24,243 nucleotides of DNA. It comes from Pseudomonadota bacterium (GTDB lineage Bacteria > SAR324 > XYD2-FULL-50-16 > JAHJRI01). Both the position numbers and the translations under genes were made by a program. The notes beneath the pieces were generated by a model. The model ran no database searches, was not told the origin of the DNA, and saw only the letters and a program-made list of their open reading frames with translations. The stretch covers positions 1 through 24,243 of the forward strand of contig JAKSDL010000856.1 in NCBI GenBank assembly GCA_022360105.1, written 5' to 3'. Shown in pieces: positions 14,828 to 22,429 of the stretch. How positions within the stretch are numbered: position 1 is the first letter of the stretch; the number at the start of each line of letters is the position of its first letter.

Positions 14828-15586
14828 TTGCGTTTCAATTTTAATACATCCGAACTGCTGATTTTCCACTTCTTTTAGACTTAAAATGTAAAAAGCCTGC
14901 CTCGCGAAGTGCCTGTAAAGTGAGACCGGATCTTGTTTGTTGTTTAAGCAATTCAATTTCAATTGATAAACAATCCGGTATCGGCAAACAAACCGGTTTT
15001 AACAACGTTCAAACCAGTTTGTGAAAACCATCGGATATGGTTATTCAAAATAGGGATCTCCAAGACCGATCCCGTTTGATAGCCACGATCTCTTTTTCGG
15101 TTAGTGTAACCCTGTCACCTGTTTTCATTACATACACGAATACGGGTACCGATTAAATAAACTTCAAACTGCTTAAACCAAAGCTCCATTGCCAGTAAAA
15201 ACAAGCTTTTAGTTTTTTTAAGTGTCGGTTCTCGATTCGTAGTATTTTGTATTAGAATACAGCCAGGTGGGTAATTAGTCGGTTTGGACAATCACCATAC
15301 ACAACACACTGTTACTCAAAAAGAGATTATTCACACGATTGCCATATTAGGCGAATCCCCTGAAGTTAGGGTTTGGAAGCTGTTTTTGCTTTTGAAAAAG
15401 ATTCCTCGGTGCTTTTTTAAGCAAAATTCCAACTTCAATTATAGTAAACAAACTATAAAAATATTTTGAAAAATTCATTAAGCTAAAACAATGATGGGTA
15501 TTTTTGCCTATCGATCCTGGTGATCGAAATCAAAAATAGGATAAGATTTAACATTGCTTTTTCATCGATTTTTAGCAAAAACACTG
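14828..15586. other. Long divergent intergenic region
   Basis: About 760 bases without a supportable gene, between the minus-strand oxidoreductase and a plus-strand promoter. It contains the inverted repeat at 14988-15022. A 61-codon frame at 15284-15469 begins with TTG, lacks a ribosome binding site and ends in low-complexity K/I/F residues, so I do not call it. No RNA gene is recognised. Confidence 0.4.
14988..15022. repeat. Inverted repeat upstream of the oxidoreductase gene
   Basis: ACAAACCGGTTT (14988-14999) and AAACCAGTTTGT (15011-15022) are inverted copies with one mismatch and an 11-base spacer. The left copy contains the self-palindrome AAACCGGTTT (14990-14999), whose core fits the AA-n-CG-n-TT pattern seen in LacI-family operators. 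It lies about 160 bases upstream of the oxidoreductase start. Confidence 0.4.
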
Positions 15587-15595
15587 TGATATAAT
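15587..15595 (+). promoter_or_regulatory. Extended -10 promoter for the PNPOx-like gene group
   Basis: TGATATAAT is a perfect extended -10 (TG-n-TATAAT), with a second TATAAT overlapping at 15595-15600. No convincing -35 is seen, which extended -10 promoters can do without. Transcription near 15602 would give a leader of about 215 bases before the gene at 15817. It shares TGTGATAT-R-AT with 12394-12404. Confidence 0.55.
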
Positions 15596-15816
15596 ATAAT
15601 AAAAACAATATAGTAGACGTGATTTATCTCGTGGTTCGAGAGAAACAAGGGAATCCGTTTGAAAAACAACAAAAACATGTAAGTTAAGCAAAACTAATAA
15701 TTTTAATCCAACTCATCAATTTAATTTAATATTTTCAAGGCAGATTTGCCAGGTTTTGCTGTGGTATCATTACTTTATAGTTGAATGAAGGGATCAATAT
15801 TTTTCAGGAGCAGGAT

Positions 15817-16368
15817 ATGGGAACTCGCCATGAGAAAATTCCGGAAAACCTTTGGCAGTTTATCAATGACCAAAAAATATTTTTTGTGGGAACAGCCACC
15901 GGCGACAGTAGAATCAATATTTCACCCAAGGGAATGGATTCCTTGCGAATTCTTGATGCAAACAGGGTGATCTGGCTCAATGTGACAGGGAGTGGGAATG
16001 AAACGTCTGCTCATATTCAGGAAGATTCCCGAATGACGCTAATGTTCCTGGCTTTTGAAGGAAAGCCCATGATTTTAAGATTATACGGAACAGCCAGAGT
16101 CATTCACACATCGGATCAGGAATGGCAGGAATTATATGCTCGTTTTGATCCTCTACCGGGGGCGCGGCAAATATTTGATCTGGCAATTGATCTGGTGCAG
16201 ACCTCGTGTGGCATGGCTGTTCCATTCTTTGACTATGTCGGAGAGAGGGAGCAACTCAAAGACTGGGCGACAAATAAAGGTCCGGCTGGAATCAAACAAT
16301 ACTGGCAGGACAAAAATAATTTAAGCCTTGATGGCAAACCGACTCATATTATAGAAAAGAGCTTGTAA
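15817..16368 (+). CDS. Pyridoxamine-5'-phosphate-oxidase-like FMN protein
   Basis: The start is at the ATG at 15817 (183 aa), where AGGAG lies six bases upstream; the frame opens 12 codons earlier at a TTG without support. The protein has the split-barrel pattern of FMN-binding PNPOx-like proteins: KIFFVGTATGDSRINISPKG (an opening strand pair), RVIWLNVTGSGNETSAHIQEDSRMTLMFLAFEG, LRLYGTARVI, and a C-terminal region with QTSCGMAVPFFDYVGER and IKQYWQDKN. I recall this C-terminal SCG-x-x-VP-F pattern from a clade usually annotated only as pyridoxamine 5'-phosphate oxidase family. True pyridoxal-phosphate synthesis is unlikely; flavin-linked reduction is more plausible. The DUF3795-like gene follows after 25 bases, so the two are probably co-transcribed. 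Confidence 0.85.
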   Translation: MGTRHEKIPENLWQFINDQKIFFVGTATGDSRINISPKGMDSLRILDANRVIWLNVTGSGNETSAHIQEDSRMTLMFLAFEGKPMILRLYGTARVIHTSDQEWQELYARFDPLPGARQIFDLAIDLVQTSCGMAVPFFDYVGEREQLKDWATNKGPAGIKQYWQDKNNLSLDGKPTHIIEKSL

Positions 16369-16393
16369 CCAATCGAAATTACTCAAACAAGTT

Positions 16394-16837
16394 ATGGTGA
16401 AAACTAAAGATTCAAAACAACATCGAATTCCAACAGATCTGATTGCACCGTGTGGATTAAATTGCAGGCTATGTTACGCTTACGATCGTGAGAAAAATGC
16501 ATGCCCGGGATGTCGTGGTGATGATAGCTTGAAAATGAAATCCTGCCTCACCTGCAAAATCAAAAATTGTGAATTGATACGTTCCGGATCACAGAAATTT
16601 TGCTTTGGCTGTGACTCTTTTCCTTGTACACGACTGAAAAACCTGGATAAACGATATCGATCCAAATATGGTGCGAGTTTGCTGGACAATCTTAAAATGA
16701 TCGAATCGGAAGGTATCAGGCATTTTATTCGAGAAGAAAAGGAAAAATGGACCTGTCCCCAATGCGGCGAACTTCTCTGTATGCACAAACCTAGCTGCGA
16801 GTCATGCGGCTATCAATGGAATCAAACAAGTAAATAA
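16394..16837 (+). CDS. DUF3795-like cysteine-rich zinc-binding protein
   Basis: The product has 147 residues with 16 cysteines. The N-terminal block IAPCGLNCRLCYAY, then ACPGC, SCLTCKIKNC and FCFGCDSFPC matches the DUF3795 pattern (A-PCG-x-C-x-x-C start and C-x-x-C...FPC end). After a helical part (LDNLKMIESEGIRHFIREEKEKW) there is a second, rubredoxin/zinc-ribbon-like set TCPQCGELLCMHKPSCESCGY at about 123-143. It probably binds two or more zinc or iron ions. The biochemical role of the family is not known to me. It lies 25 bases after the PNPOx-like gene, with no clear Shine-Dalgarno of its own, suggesting translation linked to the upstream gene. Confidence 0.85.
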   Translation: MVKTKDSKQHRIPTDLIAPCGLNCRLCYAYDREKNACPGCRGDDSLKMKSCLTCKIKNCELIRSGSQKFCFGCDSFPCTRLKNLDKRYRSKYGASLLDNLKMIESEGIRHFIREEKEKWTCPQCGELLCMHKPSCESCGYQWNQTSK

Positions 16838-16952
16838 AAATGTTGAAATCGGTCGCTTTTTCAGCGAAATGTCTACTCCCTCCGTAAAAAGTCTGCGAGT
16901 ACTCATCATCAGGTTTAACATTTTCATGAATTAAAACAGGAAAGATCGAACA

Positions 16953-17621
16953 ATGGGCAAAACAGCGTTACTTCTTGGAGCCAGTGGGCTGGTCGGCTGG
17001 CATTGTCTGAGTTATCTTCTGAATGATGACTATTACTCTCAAGTGGACGTGATTGCGAGACGCCCGCTCGACTTTGACCATCCAAAGCTGGTTCAGCATC
17101 TGGTGAAATTTGATCGGCTGGCTGAGGAATGTCGGGATATTAAAGTTGATGACGTATTTTGTTGCTTGGGGACTACCATGAAAAAAGCCGGTTCCCGGGA
17201 GGCATTTTACAAGGTCGACTTCACCTATCCGCTGGAAGTCGCAAAGTTAAGCAAAATTAATGGTGCCAAGCAGTTTTTACTGGTAAGTGCCTTGGGTGCA
17301 AATCCTAAATCTTCGATCTTTTACAACCGGGTGAAAGGGGAAGTTGAAGAGGCAATCGGACAGTGTGGGTATCAGGGATTCCACGTATTCCGACCTTCGT
17401 TGTTATTGGGAGAACGGCAGGAAAAAAGAATGTTGGAGGGTATGGCTCAGGTAGCTTTTAACTTGCTTTCCAGGATCATGATCGGACCGTTTGGCAGGTA
17501 TCGGGCAATTGAAGGTAAAGCGGTCGCCTATTCAATGGTTTGGGCAGCCAAAAAACAACAAGGTGGACGAGTCATCGAATCCCGGGAAATTCAGAGGATT
17601 TTTGATCAATCAATCCAATGA
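16953..17621 (+). CDS. HTATIP2-like NAD(P)-binding short-chain dehydrogenase-type protein
   Basis: The product has 222 residues and a Rossmann fold of the atypical short-chain dehydrogenase group. The dinucleotide motif is GASGLVG (9-15). VFCCLGTTMKKAGSREAFYKVDF (68-90) is a hallmark of the HTATIP2/TIP30-like clade, and FYNRVKGEVEEAI supplies a YxxxK pair (Y124, K128). The RPSLLLGER stretch agrees with NAD(P)-epimerase relatives. An AGGAAAG lies upstream of the ATG at 16953. It follows the DUF3795-like gene by 115 bases on the same strand and may be the last gene of that group. Bacterial members are of unknown function; a reductase or NADPH-sensor role is possible. Confidence 0.88.
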   Translation: MGKTALLLGASGLVGWHCLSYLLNDDYYSQVDVIARRPLDFDHPKLVQHLVKFDRLAEECRDIKVDDVFCCLGTTMKKAGSREAFYKVDFTYPLEVAKLSKINGAKQFLLVSALGANPKSSIFYNRVKGEVEEAIGQCGYQGFHVFRPSLLLGERQEKRMLEGMAQVAFNLLSRIMIGPFGRYRAIEGKAVAYSMVWAAKKQQGGRVIESREIQRIFDQSIQ

Positions 17622-17697
17622 AATAATTAATTTATTTTTTTTTGGCTTGCCCATAGGTATCATCTTGAACAATACAGGTTGTGCCACAATGCGGGTT

Positions 17698-17727
17698 GGT
17701 GGATCTGCTTCCCTTGATCCACCCTAC
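17698..17727 (-). repeat. REP-like palindromic repeat, left member of inverted pair
   Basis: Read on the minus strand the unit is GTAGGGTGGATC, a 10-base loop and GATCCACC: a perfect 8-bp stem (17698-17705 with 17716-17723) behind a GTAGG head. It resembles, from memory, widespread interspersed hairpin repeats of the GTAGGGTGGAT...ATCCACC type found in many bacterial genomes. Confidence 0.6.
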
Positions 17728-17774
17728 ATTCCGTTTAGTATTTTGCTTAAAAATCAAAAATTTGGTGTTTAATT

Positions 17775-17832
17775 GTAAGGTGGATCATGAGAAGCGAAAC
17801 TTGCAGCTTCGAAAGAAACGACGGATCCACCT
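17775..17832 (+). repeat. REP-like palindromic repeat, right member of inverted pair
   Basis: This unit is the head-to-head partner of 17698-17727, with GTAAGGTGGATC at 17775-17786 and GATCCACCT at 17824-17832. The outer stem AGGTGGATC/GATCCACCT encloses a 37-base insert, which holds an inner GAAGC/GCTTC stem. The two heads face each other across 47 bases, as in REPIN/BIME-type pairs. Confidence 0.6.
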
Positions 17833-17850
17833 CTAATCCCGAATTCCACT

Positions 17851-18951
17851 TTACAATCGCTGATCAGTTTCGGCATCAAAAACCAGTACATTATTGATAT
17901 CCACACACAGATCAACTGTTTTGGTATCCTTGAACTCAGTGCGAAAATCCAAACGTGCTTTAAAGATCTGGTCGCCAAAATATGAAATTACTTCCTGGTC
18001 GTAACCAAGGGGTTCAACGATGTCTACTGGTAGTTTGTTGAAACGAAACATCTGTTCCTTGCCACTCTCACTGGTATAATTCGCATCATTGAAAAAATCG
18101 GGTCGAATGCCTAATTTAACCTGACGGCCCTTCTCAACAGACCCTTCCCCGTTTCGCAATCTGATTTTATTCAAAGGCAAAGCGAAGTCTCCGAGTTGAA
18201 TATGATTTTCTTCCGTTATGCCCGAGAAGATATTCATGGCCGGTGAACCAATAAAGGTTGCCACAAATACATTGTCCGGATCCAAATAAAGCTTCATGGG
18301 AGAACCTACTTGCTCGATGATGCCATCCTTTACAACGACAACTCTGTCTCCGAGTGTCATGGCTTCCACCTGATCATGCGTGACATACACGCTGGTCATC
18401 TTCAGTTTGCTGTGTATTTTCTTGATTTCGGTACGCATATGCCCCCTGAGCTTGGCGTCCAGGTTGCTTAAGGGCTCATCAAATAGAAACGCCGCTGCAG
18501 GCCTGGCGATCGCCCTGCCCATGGCCACACGTTGCCTTTGTCCTCCCGACAGTTCGGCAGGCTTTCTTTCCAGATAGTCCTCCAACTGCAACATCTCCGA
18601 AACTTCCTGCAGTTTTTTATCTATTTCTGTTTCCGGCAGCTTGGTACGTTTTAATCCAAATATAATATTCTCTTTGACACTTTTGTGGGGATACAAGGCG
18701 TAGTTTTGAAAAACCATGGCGATGTTTCGGTTTTGAGGCTCTATATTGGTCACGCAGGTTTCACCGATAAACACATCACCACTGGTCGGATGTTCGAGCC
18801 CTGCTACCATCCGCAACAAAGTGCTTTTTCCGCAACCGGAAGGGCCCACTAAAACGATAAACTCGCCGTCCTCGATCTTGAGGTTGGCGTTTTTAATGAC
18901 AAGGTTGTCATCAAAGCGTTTAACGATATTCTTAAAAGTTATTCCAGCCAT
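17851..18951 (-). CDS. Sugar ABC transporter ATP-binding protein (MalK/UgpC type)
   Basis: This is the cytoplasmic ATPase that powers the importer encoded upstream. The 366 residues have Walker [10 protein letters not shown] (36-44), the Q-loop FQNYALYPH (Q82), signature LSGGQRQ (134-140), Walker [12 protein letters not shown] (D158, E159) and the switch His192 in VTHDQVEAM. The C-terminal ~130 residues form the MalK-type regulatory beta domain ([22 protein letters not shown]), so it belongs to the CUT1 class that serves oligosaccharides or glycerol phosphate. AGGA lies eight bases before the ATG. It is the last gene of the minus-strand operon, 52 bases after the second permease, and is followed by the REP-like pair instead of an evident terminator. 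One such ATPase often serves several importers. Confidence 0.95.
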   Translation of the reverse strand: MAGITFKNIVKRFDDNLVIKNANLKIEDGEFIVLVGPSGCGKSTLLRMVAGLEHPTSGDVFIGETCVTNIEPQNRNIAMVFQNYALYPHKSVKENIIFGLKRTKLPETEIDKKLQEVSEMLQLEDYLERKPAELSGGQRQRVAMGRAIARPAAAFLFDEPLSNLDAKLRGHMRTEIKKIHSKLKMTSVYVTHDQVEAMTLGDRVVVVKDGIIEQVGSPMKLYLDPDNVFVATFIGSPAMNIFSGITEENHIQLGDFALPLNKIRLRNGEGSVEKGRQVKLGIRPDFFNDANYTSESGKEQMFRFNKLPVDIVEPLGYDQEVISYFGDQIFKARLDFRTEFKDTKTVDLCVDINNVLVFDAETDQRL

Positions 18952-19003
18952 ATTTTATTCCTGATCTAAGTTTATGGTGCTTTTTCGAAATGAATTTCCT
19001 TTT

Positions 19004-19966
19004 CTATTCTTTAACGCCACCTTCAGTCATTCCGGATGATACTCGTTTCATTGCGAACATAAAGGCGATGGTTACCGGTAGTAACGTAAGCATGGATGCC
19101 GCCATGATCCTTCCCCAGATCGCATTTTTGGAAACAAACAGTGTTTGCAGGGCAAGGGGCAGGGTATGGTAATTTGAGTATTGCTTTAAAAATACCGAGG
19201 CAAAAAGAAACTCATTCCAGGCAATGATAAAACAGTAGATAAATACAGTTGCCAGCATGGGCATCGATAAGGGAATAACAATCTTAAAAATGCTTTGAAA
19301 TCTTGAAAAACCGTCCACCATGGCTGCTTCTTCCAGCGAGTAAGGGATACTGCGAAAGTAATTCCCCAACATATACAAGGCAAGAGGCAGTGTTTGCACG
19401 ATGTAGATTAAAACCAGACTAAGTAACGACCCAAAGGTCGTAGTTGCCAGGCCAATAGCCACACTCATCTGGTAAAGAGGTACCATGAGCAGGACTCCTC
19501 CGATCATGTAGACAAAAAGCACGCTCCTTTGAATGGGTTGCCTGCCTTTGAATCGAATTCGGCTAATCGAATAAGCCCCGAAAACAGCGATTGACATCGA
19601 TATACTGGCTGCAATCAACGATAATACAAAGGTATTTGCCATGTAGCGAATAAAAGGAAACACATCTTCACTGGAGGCATATTTTTTCATGATGCGATCC
19701 CTTGTCTCTTGAGGGATTGCAGGATTATTCAGGATGGTTTTAATTGATTCAGGAATGTCTGCTGTTTTCTGCTCAGCGAACCCCAACAATTCCTGATAGG
19801 ATTTCCAGTTGATTTTTTGGGGTATTAAAGATGGGTTTGCCCAGTCGTATTGGTGTTTTAGCGACGTTGATAGAATTTGGGCAAACGGAAAAAGGCTGAA
19901 TACCAGCACTGACAAAACAGCTAGTGTCAGCATAATTTTCCCAAAAATCGTTCTTTGTCCAAACAT
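19004..19966 (-). CDS. Sugar ABC transporter permease (MalG/UgpE type)
   Basis: This is the second membrane subunit of the importer, 320 residues with about six membrane segments (first at 9-34). The EAA coupling loop reads EEAAMVDGFSRFQSIFKIVIPL starting at 212, where the ATPase docks. The C-terminus ends MKRVSSGMTEGGVKE, typical of MalG-like proteins. The first periplasmic loop is enlarged at about 62-105 by a charged stretch (AEQKTADIPESIKTILNN, then RDRIMKKYASSED), which makes the protein longer than many homologues and might touch the binding protein. It begins four bases after the stop of the first permease, so the two are translationally linked and should be made in equal amounts. Confidence 0.94.
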   Translation of the reverse strand: MFGQRTIFGKIMLTLAVLSVLVFSLFPFAQILSTSLKHQYDWANPSLIPQKINWKSYQELLGFAEQKTADIPESIKTILNNPAIPQETRDRIMKKYASSEDVFPFIRYMANTFVLSLIAASISMSIAVFGAYSISRIRFKGRQPIQRSVLFVYMIGGVLLMVPLYQMSVAIGLATTTFGSLLSLVLIYIVQTLPLALYMLGNYFRSIPYSLEEAAMVDGFSRFQSIFKIVIPLSMPMLATVFIYCFIIAWNEFLFASVFLKQYSNYHTLPLALQTLFVSKNAIWGRIMAASMLTLLPVTIAFMFAMKRVSSGMTEGGVKE

Positions 19967-19970
19967 AGGG

Positions 19971-20846
19971 CTACCATTTGAGAATTTTTTTCACATAGAA
20001 GTAAATAAGAAAGGACAAAATCAGGAATTGAACCACGGAAATAGACGCTGCGAATCCCTGGTCGATGATTCCTGTAAATGCTTGCAGATATATAAATACG
20101 GGAAGCGTCTCCACACTGGGTGCCAGCAGGTAGACATCTTCAAATCGATTGAAGTTCCAGATGAATCTTAAGATGACGACTGTCCCTAATACAAAATAGA
20201 TTTCAGGGAGAGTAACATGCCAGAACCGACCAATAGGACCATAACCATCTATGGCTGCTGCCTCGTACTGATCCTTGTTGATCGATTGCAACTTGGAAAG
20301 AATCAACAGATAAGTAATTGGAAAGTGCTTCCAGATATCAAAGAGTATGACCACAATAATGGCAGTATCGGGATTACCGATAAGGTTTGTGCGTTCATCG
20401 GTTATGCCCAGCACTTCAACAATAACATGGTTAAAGATGCCGTTTACGGGATCAAAGATGAATTGCCACCCAAACACAACCGAAATTACGGGAGCAAAAT
20501 AGGGTAAGAGAATGATGTTGCGCACCAGCCCACGCATCGGGAACTCTTGATTCATTAGCAAAGCCACGAGCAACCCTACTACCGTTACACCTATCACTGT
20601 GCCTAATAAATAGACGACGGTGGTACCAAGCGAAGCAAAATAACGGGGATCAGACAAGAACTTGCCGTAGTTGTCAAACCAGATCAAGGTCTTTTCGCCG
20701 TTTAGTCGGACGTCAAAAAAGCTCAGGTAGAGATTGTATAGAATTGGATAAATGATCAATAATCCAATTACACCAATTGCCGGAGCCACAAGTTTCCAAC
20801 CCAGTCTTGCTTCCTGTCTTGCCAGATCGATATCAATGGTTTCCAT
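19971..20846 (-). CDS. Sugar ABC transporter permease (MalF/UgpA type)
   Basis: This is the first membrane subunit of the importer, 291 residues with about six membrane segments (first at 18-43, last at about 268-287). The EAA loop is YEAAAIDGYGPIGRFWHVTLPEI from 194. The short form without the large MalF periplasmic domain is the usual CUT1 type (UgpA, MsmF). The ATG at 20846 has no good Shine-Dalgarno, while the upstream spacer of 135 bases holds a stem-loop and an 11-bp motif shared with the region before the binding-protein gene. That arrangement fits lower expression than the binding protein. It partners with the MalG-type permease and the ATPase encoded downstream. Confidence 0.94.
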   Translation of the reverse strand: METIDIDLARQEARLGWKLVAPAIGVIGLLIIYPILYNLYLSFFDVRLNGEKTLIWFDNYGKFLSDPRYFASLGTTVVYLLGTVIGVTVVGLLVALLMNQEFPMRGLVRNIILLPYFAPVISVVFGWQFIFDPVNGIFNHVIVEVLGITDERTNLIGNPDTAIIVVILFDIWKHFPITYLLILSKLQSINKDQYEAAAIDGYGPIGRFWHVTLPEIYFVLGTVVILRFIWNFNRFEDVYLLAPSVETLPVFIYLQAFTGIIDQGFAASISVVQFLILSFLIYFYVKKILKW

Positions 20847-20896
20847 AATCTATCACAGAAAGAAAGTTTGGAGTATTCGGAAAAAATAGAAGCTGC

Positions 20897-20907
20897 CAGC
20901 TGACAAG
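20897..20907. promoter_or_regulatory. CAGCTGACAAG motif upstream of the first permease
   Basis: The same 11 bases occur at 22365-22375 upstream of the binding-protein gene. A shorter GCTGACA recurs nearby at 20914-20920. The sites lie about 50 and 42 bases from the two start codons, so a shared regulatory role is possible but unproven. Confidence 0.35.
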
Positions 20908-20937
20908 ATTCCGGCTGACAGGGTTTTCGATTATTTG

Positions 20938-20966
20938 CAGGTAGAAAGCTTCGTGCGATCTACCTG
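20938..20966 (-). other. Intercistronic stem-loop after the binding-protein gene
   Basis: CAGGTAGA (20938-20945) and TCTACCTG (20959-20966) form a perfect 8-bp stem with a 13-base loop, 15 bases after the stop of the solute-binding protein gene. No T-run follows on the minus strand. As with the malE-malF spacer of enterobacteria, it may stabilise the upstream message or lower read-through into the permeases. Confidence 0.5.
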
Positions 20967-20981
20967 ACCGAACCAGTGAAT

Positions 20982-22322
20982 CTATTTCATCAGGCTTTTC
21001 ATCTCTTTTTCAGCAGTCGCCAACGCTTTTTGGGTTGGCACGTTCTCAAAAATTGTTGAATAGATCATGCGAGGAATAATCTTTTTTGCGAAAAACTGCC
21101 CGGCCAACGGATAGGTCTTTCCATCAACGACACTAAAGGTTTTGATCGAATCAAAACCGGAGAGGATCTCCTGAATCTTTTCTTCCCCATAAGATTTAAA
21201 AATTCCTCTTGGATCATTTAAGAAGGCTTCATCCCTTCCAATATCTCTGAGCATCGGATTTAGGCCTCCGGGCTGGATATGCAGATAAGTGATGTACGAG
21301 GATTTTTCCAGCAGAAATTTTGCAAAACGAATCGCCTCGGATCTTTTACCGCCTCTTTTGTTAATAATTCCAAAAGCTTTCACAACACCGTATCCCGCGG
21401 GTTGTTTATGCTGAATTGTGGAGACCATATCCGTGTTTTTTACCAGGTTTACATCAAAGGTACCGCCACTCAGCTCCTTGAAATGATCTTTTGTCAATGA
21501 ACCTTTTGCAACCTCGGCCAAAGCAAGATCATCCATGATGTAGGTGGAGTAAAAGAACATGGCCAGCTTTCCCTGTAGATAGTAATCGCGAGCCCGCCAG
21601 GTTTGAGGACCGGGAGGATTGTATTTTGCCAGTTCCTTGTAAAATTCCAGGGTTTCCAAAGTCTGTGGTGAATTGAAGACCAGTCTTCCTTTGGAATCAA
21701 ACTGACTGACATTATTTGAGATGGCAAACTGGGTAAACACCTGTTCTGAATAATTTTCAGGCTTTGTTCCAATCAAAATACCATATTGGTTTTTAGAAGG
21801 CTGATAAAAATACTTCGCAGCTTTCATGATATTATCCCAAGTGGTTGGAGGCGCCAAACCGGCTTTCTTGAACCAGTCAGCCCGATACCAGATGCCTTGA
21901 ATCCAGCCATCAAAGGGAACAGCGTAATAAACGCCTTTTTGGGGAGATTCCAGTAGCTGCAACGCTCCCCTATAAAACCGGCTTTTACCTGTTGCTTCAA
22001 TGATCTCTTTAGCCGCAGCTGAATCCAGCATGCCTTCGTTTCCAAAAGCCAACATAAATTCATATCCCGATTGAAAAATATCCGGAAGCTTGTTCGCGGC
22101 AGAAGCAGCAGCCATTTGCGAAGCCAGGTCATTTTCATCAACCGGGACAACTTTAACTTTGATATCAGGATTTAATGATTCAAAAATCTCTGCAAGCAGG
22201 CGAATGGTTTTTACCCGGTCCGATTGAGTCTGATCAGTCCAGAATTCAATATCGGCGAAAGCTGAAGTTGAAAATCCAATCAGAGTGACAACACTAAAAC
22301 ATAGCGTTAACAACCGTTTCAT
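20982..22322 (-). CDS. Periplasmic sugar-binding protein of the ABC importer
   Basis: This is the solute receptor of the importer, 446 residues of the MalE/UgpB family (SBP family 1). A classical signal peptide MKRLLTLCFSVVTLIGFSTSAFA is cut before DIEFWTDQ. It lacks a lipobox Cys, so it should be free in the periplasm, supporting a diderm cell. The first strand DIEFWTDQTQSDRV and the hinge-type segments (KLPDIFQSGYEFMLAFG, YAVPFDGWIQGIWYRADWFKKAGL, KLAMFFYSTYIMDDLALAE) are family-typical. Aromatic residues such as W in PFDGWIQGIWYR and in GPQTWRARDYY probably stack on sugar rings. AGGAGGT six bases before the ATG is the best ribosome binding site in the window, fitting the high dose that binding proteins need. 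Confidence 0.95.
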   Translation of the reverse strand: MKRLLTLCFSVVTLIGFSTSAFADIEFWTDQTQSDRVKTIRLLAEIFESLNPDIKVKVVPVDENDLASQMAAASAANKLPDIFQSGYEFMLAFGNEGMLDSAAAKEIIEATGKSRFYRGALQLLESPQKGVYYAVPFDGWIQGIWYRADWFKKAGLAPPTTWDNIMKAAKYFYQPSKNQYGILIGTKPENYSEQVFTQFAISNNVSQFDSKGRLVFNSPQTLETLEFYKELAKYNPPGPQTWRARDYYLQGKLAMFFYSTYIMDDLALAEVAKGSLTKDHFKELSGGTFDVNLVKNTDMVSTIQHKQPAGYGVVKAFGIINKRGGKRSEAIRFAKFLLEKSSYITYLHIQPGGLNPMLRDIGRDEAFLNDPRGIFKSYGEEKIQEILSGFDSIKTFSVVDGKTYPLAGQFFAKKIIPRMIYSTIFENVPTQKALATAEKEMKSLMK

Positions 22323-22364
22323 TTTTTACCTCCTTTTTTTCCGATGAAAAGTTTGCCTGTCTTA

Positions 22365-22379
22365 CAGCTGACAAGCGCT
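22365..22379. promoter_or_regulatory. Putative regulatory site upstream of the binding-protein gene
   Basis: CAGCTGACAAG (22365-22375) overlaps AGCGCT (22374-22379), a self-palindromic core common in LacI-family operators. The palindrome does not extend beyond six bases, so the match is weak. The placement just after a terminator-like hairpin and about 50 bases before the start codon, next to a LacI-family gene, makes it a reasonable operator candidate. Confidence 0.35.
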
Positions 22380-22429
22380 AAAAAGGTGCAGGAGAATCAA
22401 TTTCAAAAAATCCTTATTCGATCCTGCAC
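22380..22429 (-). terminator. Terminator-like hairpin over the glycosyltransferase stop codon
   Basis: GTGCAGGA and TCCTGCAC (22422-22429 and 22386-22393 on the plus strand) form a perfect 8-bp stem, and a short inner GAAT/ATTC pairing is possible. On the minus strand the stem is followed within two bases by five T (22384-22380). The 5' arm lies inside the last codons of the glycosyltransferase gene. It would separate the regulator/glycosyltransferase unit from the transporter genes. Confidence 0.55.

Noticed and set aside
15284..15469. 61-codon plus-strand frame starting with TTG
   Set aside because: Rare start codon, no ribosome binding site, low-complexity C-terminus, and no family resemblance.
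17491..17772. Plus-strand frame reading through the end of the HTATIP2-like gene
   Set aside because: The apparent protein motif (GGSASLDPP) comes from translating the REP-like repeat at 17698-17727, and the rest lies in the wrong frame of a real gene.
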